From Willaertia magna (Eukaryota > Heterolobosea > Eutetramitea > Acrasida > Naegleriidae), in assembly GCA_902984215.1 (NCBI GenBank), contig CADWAF010001975.1, positions 1-12,761 of the forward strand: a DNA stretch of 12,761 nt, in the 5' to 3' direction. How positions within the stretch are numbered: position 1 is the stretch's first letter; the number at the start of each line of letters is the position of its first letter. The notes under the pieces are model-generated. The model worked only from the letters and a program-made list of their open reading frames with translations, had not been told where the DNA came from and searched no databases. Positions 6,666-12,761 of this stretch are shown here, one piece after another. The position numbers and the translations under genes are program-made.

Positions 6666-9600
6666 TTACTTTCTATTGTTTTGTTCAACCATTGAAAAAA
6701 ACAAAGATTGTTTATCATTCAATAAATGTTGAGGAGTGTCAAATTCCTTTACTTTTCCATTTTCTAAAACTAAAATTCTATCATAATCCATTACCGTTTC
6801 TAAACGATGAGCAATACATAAAATTGTACAATCAATAAACTCATTTCTCAAAGTTTTTTGAATTTCCTTATCAGTTTCTAAGTCACAATAACTAGTTGCC
6901 TCATCCAATACTAAAATCTTTGTTTGTCTTAACAATGCTCTTGCCAAACAAAATAATTGTCTTGTTCCAGCAGAGAAATTATCACCATTCTCCGCAACAT
7001 TCATTAAAAGTATATCCTCTTCTTCCATAGCCTTTAAATTTTCTTTTAAATTTACTCTTTCCAGGGCTAATAAAATTTGTTTATCGCTAAATTGATTGTA
7101 AGGATCTAAATTTTCTCTTAAAGTACCTTTAAATAAAGTAGGTTGTTGTGGAATAATTGACATTTTACTTCTTAACTTAATTAAAGGAATATTTCTAATG
7201 TCAACATTATCTATAAATATACCACCTGAATAATCTTCCATTTCTTGTAATCTAAAAAGAACTGAAATTAAACTTGTTTTACCTGCTCCCGTTCTTCCAA
7301 CAATACCAATCCTTTCTTTTGCTTTAATATTTGCTGTAATTCCGTGCAAGACTAAATTATCATCTTGTGTTGTTTGATATTTCATGTAAACACTCTCCAT
7401 TCTTATTTCTCCTTCTATTGGCCAATTAATATAATTATTTATAACAGTTGGTTGTTCATATTTCTCACTTTCTAAATGCGAATATTGTTCAATTCTTTCA
7501 ACACTAATAAATTGTTTTTCAATTCCTGAATATAAACGTAATACACTATAAATATTGTTAAAAACAAAAACACCTTGTGTTAATAAGATACCTGTCATTT
7601 GTTTGTTTAGTGTTAAACAAGAAATAAGGGCTAGTAAGGAAATAATAATTGAGGTAATTACTTCACTACGTATATCAAAATATCTCATAGTAGATTCTAA
7701 ATTGTAAAAGATTTTAAATTCATTTTCTAATTTGTTTATAAATTCATTATATAATCTATTTTCTCCTTTGTACGCTCTAATTGTCTGTAATCCGTAAAGG
7801 GTTTCTGCAAAGTAAGAATTAGTTGGCGAACCAGCAATTGATTCTATTTTTTTTAATTCATTTGTGACTGAATTATATGTTAAATGCCATTTGTAAAGTA
7901 TAAAAACAAATAATGGAATAATTAACAGAGTGTATGGTGCTGAAAATGAAATAAATATTATTCCTCCTATAACATTAATTAAACTACCACAAATTATTAT
8001 TGAAAGTAATAATTGTAATCGATTGTCAATCGTATTTGTATCTTTTGTAAAACGAGTTATTATTCTTCCCATTGGAGTTTTATCGAAGAATGTAATTGTA
8101 GCTTTTACAATGCTACTTAACAACGTTTCATGATAAGTTTTAGCAATTTTCATAAAGTGAACTGTAAATAAATAATGAGAAGCAAAATCAAAAATCCAAA
8201 CTAATATTGAGAAAAGGAAAAAGGATATTAAATACCAATTTAAAGAGTGATTATTGTAATCTTTATCTTCGCTCCAAAATGTTGTAATATATTGATATCC
8301 AGTTTTTGAAGAATACTTTCCAATAGCTAGAAGAAAAACAATAAAAAGTCTTGTCTTGTTTCCTCCAATTATAAATTTAAAAAGTTTCATTATATTAAAA
8401 GTTCCTACCTCCTTTTCTTCTTCAATTAAACTTGTTTTAGCAATTTCCATTTTATCAAACGGCATTGGTTCAAATGTTGTTATGGTGTTTTTAATCTTGT
8501 TATTATCAATAGCACTGTCATTATTTGTTTCAATTTGTTCCTTCTTTTCTTTTTCAATATATTCTTGAATTAATTTCTTGAATGTTTGATTGTTTTTATC
8601 GTTGTAAAGTAGTAAATAAGTTCCTTGTTGAATAATATTACCATTATCAATTACAACGATTTTGTCAGCCTTTTCAATAAAGTGAATTTGATTTGTGACT
8701 AATATTCTTGTCTTGTTATTTAAAATACCCAATAAACCATTATTCAAAATATGTTCACCGGTATGAATGTCAACTGCAGATAATGGATCATCTAATAAAT
8801 AAATATCACTTTCTGAATAAAAACTTCTTGCCAAACTAACTCTACTTCTTTGTCCTCCACTTAAATTAATTCCTTTTTCTCCTACAATAGCCAAATCTGA
8901 ATTTGAGAAATTTACAAAATCTGGTTCTAAATTACATGCATGAATAACTTTTAAATATTTTTCTCTTTCATATTCTTTTCCAAACAAAATGTTTTCTCGT
9001 ATTGTTTCACTTCTAATCCAGCTATCTTGACTCACATAAGAAAATGTTAAATCTTTTTTCTTATAAGCTTTTCCTTCAGTCTTTTTTAATTCACCTAAAA
9101 TAGAAGATAATAAACTGGATTTACCTTGTCCTACTCTTCCAATTACACAAATAAATTCTCCACTATTAATTTCTAAATTAATATTTTGTAAGGTTGGGCG
9201 ATTTTTTTCCCATTCAAATGAGGCATTATCAAACTTAATATTTATATTATCATTGTAGTGTGTTTCTATTTCATCAAATTGTTCAGGATCAATTTCTTCT
9301 GTGCATAAGTATGTAAATACACGTTGTAAACTAATAATATCACTAATAATACCAATGATTGAATCTGGTAAATTATATACTGTATTTGTAATATTGTGTA
9401 TTACAGTTAGAAAACTAAATGCACTAGATAATGTTAATGAATTTCCAAGGATATAACAATAATGATAAAAAGTAATAAAAGGTAATAATCCAGGTAAAAT
9501 TTCCCATGTAATTCCCAATACTGCCTCCAATAAATTTTTAATTAATATTGTATTCTCTTCTTTTTGTCTAATGTCCATCACTTTACCTTTAAATAATTTC

Positions 9601-10527
9601 TCTAATGTATATAATTTACAGAAACGCATTGAACTAATCATTTGTGAAATAATTTCAGATCTATCGTCTTGTAGTTTTTTCAATTGGCCATCATATATTT
9701 CAGCCCTTTTTCCTACGAAATAATTAATAGGAATTATAAGAAACATTGTTAAAAATCCATAAATTGCTGAAATTCCAAACAAAGCATAGCACAAATAGAA
9801 ACTGACAATAATGTGGATAAAAGAGAATATTACATAGAGTAAATTATGAGGTAACCAATTAACTCTGTTTGTATCTGATATTGCAACATTTAAAATTGCT
9901 CCTGTAGTAAATTTTTGTTTAGAAGCTGAATTTAGTCTAAGTGATTTTAAATAAACTTCTTGTGATAAACTAGATCTTAACATTGAGCCAATAATTGCAT
10001 TATAATGTTGTAAAGCACTAATAAATACTTCTTTTAAGGAATTAAAAATAAATATTAACAAACATTGCGGAGCTATAGTTGTCATAACTGTACCAATTGT
10101 GTAATCATCATTTAAATCTTCAACATAAACCAAAAGATTTTGAAAGGTTAAAATATAACCAAAAATTGTTGATTTAGAAAAAGCGAAAAACACTGCAAGA
10201 ATTAACATTGACTTCCACAAAAATTGAAATAACACATATAAAAATTGTTGACTATTGTTGTCAATAATTAATCCAATTTGTAAAAATAATTAATAAGACA
10301 ACTTACAAAGTTTTTGGGGAATTAGCTCTGTAAATTCGTTGAAATTCTACTGAAAGATTTGTAAAATGTAAGTAGGTAGGGATTGACAATAAATCTTTTT
10401 CATTTAGGGATCTTTTCATTCCAATTTTAATTAAAGGGTAAACCCAACCAAAGGAAATCACATTCCACAATGCAAGTAACTTACTTGACAAAGGGTAAAA
10501 CCATGAAATTGAATTAATATGATTCAT
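6666..10527 (-). CDS. ABCC-type (MRP-like) full ABC transporter, two exons
   Basis: Exon 1 is 10527-10307 and exon 2 is 10251-6666, joined over a 55-bp intron, giving 1268 residues. The order is TMD1-NBD1-TMD2-NBD2 with a short N-terminus, as in MRPs lacking TMD0. Exon 1 supplies the typical pre-TM1 segment (ISFGWVYPLIKIGMKRSLNE). NBD1 has Walker A GRVGQGKS (445-452), Q-loop Gln482, signature LSGGQ (537-541) and the ABCC-style Walker B LLDDPLSAVD (D561 D562, no catalytic Glu). Its H-loop position is Asn594 (VTNQIHF). NBD2 has Walker A GRTGAGKT (1059-1066), signature FSAGT (1166-1170), Walker B LVLDEAT (D1190, E1191) and His1222 (IAHRLE). The family exports organic anions and conjugates across plasma or vacuolar membrane; the substrate here cannot be predicted. 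Exon 2 begins within a codon, so the GTG at 10235 is not a start. The 5' end may include another exon near 10671. Confidence 0.93.
10252..10306 (-). other. 55-bp intron in the ABC transporter gene
   Basis: Read on the - strand the donor is GTAAGT and the acceptor ATAG. It splits a codon after its second base (TT + T = Phe74). Without splicing, exon 1 stops at TAA overlapping the donor. Splicing yields SPKT-F-QQFLYVLFQFLWK, which places the elbow helix before TM1 as expected for ABCC proteins. Confidence 0.88.
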
Positions 10528-10766
10528 TTTGTTTTTAATATATTCTGTAACGACAAAAGAAAATGAATTTATATAATTTTAAACAATTTTAAAATTCACT
10601 TTAGGAAGGACCATTACCACTGTGTCTGTTGACTGTCCGGCAGTAACACTAATTAATTTACTTTGTTCCATCTTTCGGGTTGTAGTCTTTATTTTTTATT
10701 TAGTTTTATAAATTAATTTTTAAAGTGCGCAAAAATAGCAAAATAACAATTATTGAGCACTTAAAC
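10528..10766 (-). promoter_or_regulatory. 5' region of the ABC gene: possible leader intron or uORF
   Basis: This 239-bp gap separates the RhoGAP stop from the ABC start. On the - strand a strong acceptor (TTTTCTTTTGTCGTTACAG, ending at 10545) lies 17 bases before the ATG at 10527. Upstream, an ATG at 10671 opens a 30-codon frame of unusually high GC. If the donor GTAAAT at 10661 is used, ATGGAACAAA joins in frame to the ABC start and adds ten residues. Donors GTAATG (10617) or GTGAAT (10599) would instead give an out-of-frame fusion or a pure leader intron. TTTATT runs at about 10687-10700 (AATAAA on the - strand) could end the RhoGAP transcript. Confidence 0.4.
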
Positions 10767-11492
10767 CTACATAATTGCAGTTTTTTCGTCCTTTTGCTGT
10801 TTTACAATTTCGTCATACAGATCCTGTAAGTTTTCATACTCTCTTATACATATCTTCATTACTATCCCAACTTTGCCAATATCCCCAACAATTAAATCAG
10901 AATTCTTACTTCTCAGAATATTCATTCCCCAAATAAAAGCTAAATTGCTGTCTGTCATCTTGCTTGTTTGAACATTAGGTCTTGTTGAAATTCTATGAAG
11001 TAAGGCTAAAAGTTTTATAAACAAACTTTGATTAACTGTAGGAAGATCAAAAAACAGGTTAGAAACTAATGCTCTTTCCTTTTCTTCGTTGTTCAGGGAA
11101 GATAGCTTTATCCATTCATCATACTTTTCATAAGTTAGTAAAGGCTCTGGTAGTTCTCTAACGTATTTCTTTAAGACTGAGGCTATGGTATTTACAGGGT
11201 ACTGTCTTAGATTTACATGTTTTCCTGAATCAACTTTTTTAACAATGGAATCAATTTCTTCTTGTGATCCAGGTACTCGGAATATTCCTTCTTTATTAGC
11301 ATTCTCCTCTAAAACTTGTATACATTCATTTACAATTAAAGGTATTTTATAATCGTCGTTATCATCATTTATTAATAATTGCTCTCTTTGAACAACCTCT
11401 TCTAAGGAAGTACTAAACACCTTTGTCAATGTTGTTATTTCCTTCTTCTTCTTTTCATCCTTTAAAAACAAGGCCCTCAGAAATGTAAACAT
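10767..11492 (-). CDS. RhoGAP single-domain protein
   Basis: The protein has 241 residues, almost all RhoGAP domain, which accelerates GTP hydrolysis by Rho/Rac/Cdc42 GTPases and so acts on actin and membrane dynamics in the cytoplasm. KVFSTSLEEVV (24-34) corresponds to the opening FGxxL strand. KEGIFRVPGSQEEI holds the arginine finger, Arg72. ASVLKKYVRELPEPLL (104-119) carries the conserved Lys and Arg that contact the GTPase. SKMTDSNLAFIWGMNIL (177-193) carries the conserved Asn183, with Met where most members have Pro in the G-P-N-L motif. The catalytic residues are intact, so it should be active. The N-terminus is short and basic (KDEKKKKE) with no targeting domain such as PH or BAR, so localisation must come from partners. 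The single-exon start at 11492 is preceded by an A-rich leader. Confidence 0.92.
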   Translation of the reverse strand: MFTFLRALFLKDEKKKKEITTLTKVFSTSLEEVVQREQLLINDDNDDYKIPLIVNECIQVLEENANKEGIFRVPGSQEEIDSIVKKVDSGKHVNLRQYPVNTIASVLKKYVRELPEPLLTYEKYDEWIKLSSLNNEEKERALVSNLFFDLPTVNQSLFIKLLALLHRISTRPNVQTSKMTDSNLAFIWGMNILRSKNSDLIVGDIGKVGIVMKICIREYENLQDLYDEIVKQQKDEKTAIM

Positions 11493-11650
11493 TATATTTT
11501 TTTGAAAAGATCGGTTTCAAATGTTAAGCTAAGCATCCCTTCAGGGCGGGAAACATTCAAATTGTCAGTCGTTTTGGTATTAGAAGAAATAGTCTGTTAA
11601 ATTAAGAAAGAAAGCAAATGTTAAAGTAATAATAAGTTTCATTTGAAAAA
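11493..11650 (-). promoter_or_regulatory. Promoter gap upstream of RhoGAP with an E2F-like site
   Basis: This 158-bp spacer lies between the RCC1-like gene's stop and the RhoGAP start, both on the - strand. GGGCGGGAAA at 11544-11553 (TTTCCCGCCC on the - strand) sits about 50 bp upstream of the RhoGAP ATG and resembles an E2F/DP site. No other element stands out. Confidence 0.4.
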
Positions 11651-12761
11651 TTACTTATTTAAACAAACGAATGTAATATCTATTAGTTGATATTTTTCAA
11701 CTTTTTGTAAACATTGTAATTTAAATTTATCAAACTCTGCACTGTCATTTTCACAATCACCATTGCTTAATTTATAATCACTCGTAGCAAATATCAATTT
11801 AGAATGGTGTATAAATAAATTAATATATTTCTTATCTGTTTTAAAATTAATTAAAGTAAACTTATTAATGTAGTAAATATCAAAAAGTCCTTCCAGCTCG
11901 GTGTTTTTCAAGCATTCTTTGTTGGGAATTCCAAAAATTCCGTCTGTACATTCTCCAGTTCCATATAATTGATTATCTTTTGTAATAAAAATGTTACAAC
12001 CCATTAGTGCGGTTTTATAAAGACTTTTAATTGTAATGCCAGAAGGGATTGCAATTCTTGTAAAGTCACTTGTTTTAAAACAATCCAACCCTAATGCACC
12101 ATCTGAATTACGTCCATCACCGTAAAGTTCATTATATTCATTTAAAAGAATCGTTCCTTGGTTATGACAAATTATTTGTTTGACTTTAAACTGTAAATTA
12201 ATTTTAAAAAACTTTTAATTTTATAAATATTTCCTAATATATCCAATAAAATAACATAATCAAACCCACATTGCAAGTCTTTAATTTTAAAATGTGTTGG
12301 ATTTGTAATCATTTTTACTTGTATCTTTTCACTTTGACTGTTTTCACTACTTTCAATCATTTGATATCCTCTGTTTTTAAAAAAATAATAAATAAAATCA
12401 TCTTCAGTGATAAAATAAATAAAACCTTCTCTAATTCTTACAAATTTAATAGATTTTTGTAAATTTTTAATTATTAGCTCTTTAAATACAAATAAAGGGT
12501 GTACTTGAGAGAAATAAATTTTGTTGTCTTCATTTACAATAATTGTAATTTTAGTGCCACATTCCAATAATTTAATTTTTCCAAAAGAAAAATTTACTTT
12601 TTTCATTTCTTCGCTGTTGCTTTCTAAACAGTAAACGTTGTTATCAGTGGTGACAATAAATGAATAAAAATACATTCCGTATTTTAGAAATTTAATTCTT
12701 TCATTGTTTAAAACATCGTTTTTGATTTGTTTTAATTGTACTTTATCATCATTTCCTTCCT
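11651..12761 (-). CDS. RCC1-like repeat protein, 5'-truncated, with a frame break
   Basis: The frame is open to the right edge (first full codon at 12759), so the N-terminus is missing. Two blocks in different frames (12759 to about 12210, and about 12190 to 11651) form one protein, because RCC1-type blade motifs continue across them. Before the break are KIKLLECGTKITIIVNEDNKIY and LQCGFDYVILLDILGNIY. After it are VKQIICHNQGTILLNEYNELYGDG, SDGALGL, TALMGCNIFITKDNQLYGTG and TDGIFGI. These match the strand-loop pattern (C-G-x-x-H/F-x-x-x-L-x-x-x-G-x-h-Y-x-x-G then D/G-x-L-G). The repeats are divergent. RCC1-like propellers serve as GEFs or interaction platforms; no specific role can be given. 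The TTG at 12088 is not a start, since the frame reads through it upstream. Confidence 0.75.

Noticed and set aside
7930..8568. Two short + strand frames inside the ABC transporter
   Set aside because: They are antisense shadows of transmembrane and linker coding sequence, with hydrophobic or Ser-rich composition that follows from the complement.
10235..10235. GTG at 10235 as start of the transporter's large exon
   Set aside because: The frame continues upstream to the ATAG acceptor at 10252 and joins exon 1, which encodes the ABCC pre-TM1 segment.
10635..10647. Near-palindrome ACTGTCCGGCAGT upstream of the ABC gene
   Set aside because: It is short and imperfect, with no second copy in the window. 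It may simply be coding sequence of the possible first exon or uORF.
12086..12088. TTG at 12088 as start of a separate small gene
   Set aside because: The frame is open upstream and encodes an RCC1-type repeat continuous with the preceding block.
12271..12462. 63-codon + strand frame at the right end
   Set aside because: It is antisense to the RCC1-like gene and has no independent support.

Overview
This window reads as nuclear DNA of an AT-rich, gene-dense unicellular eukaryote. The evidence is standard-code reading frames broken by very short GTAAGT...AG introns (39, 49 and 55 bp), Asn/Lys-rich low-complexity inserts, and eukaryotic families (F-box, RhoGAP, RCC1-like repeats, ABCC transporter). 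Intergenic gaps range from 1 to about 370 bp. A free-living protist, perhaps heterolobosean or amoebozoan, fits best, but the lineage cannot be fixed from the sequence. No tRNA, rRNA, CRISPR or transposon was seen.

Layout. Positions 1-1586 (+) hold the 3' part of a two-exon helical-repeat protein. Positions 1646-2119 (+) hold a small two-exon coiled-coil protein. It converges, with one base between stop codons, on 2121-3551 (-), a predicted mitochondrial RlaP/YcgL-type nucleotidyltransferase. That gene diverges across about 70 bp from 3622-5139 (+), an unrecognised 505-residue protein. After a 368-bp non-coding gap with hairpins and an E2F-like site comes 5508-6572 (+), an F-box protein whose C-terminal third resembles nuclease A inhibitor (NuiA). 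It converges on a full-length ABCC-type ABC transporter at 6666-10527 (-), rebuilt here from two exons, with a possible extra 5' exon. A single-domain RhoGAP lies at 10767-11492 (-). The right end, 11651-12761 (-), carries the 3' part of an RCC1-like repeat protein with one frame break.

The genes do not form an obvious pathway, and eukaryotic neighbours need not be related. The points most worth following are two prokaryote-like domains in eukaryotic settings (the F-box/NuiA-like fusion and the mitochondrial RlaP-like enzyme with an altered D-x-D motif), an ABCC transporter whose changes all fall on one composite ATP site, and a 39-nt intron containing a 15-bp palindrome that covers a decoy acceptor. 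Everything is from reading by eye. No search, folding or expression data were available.
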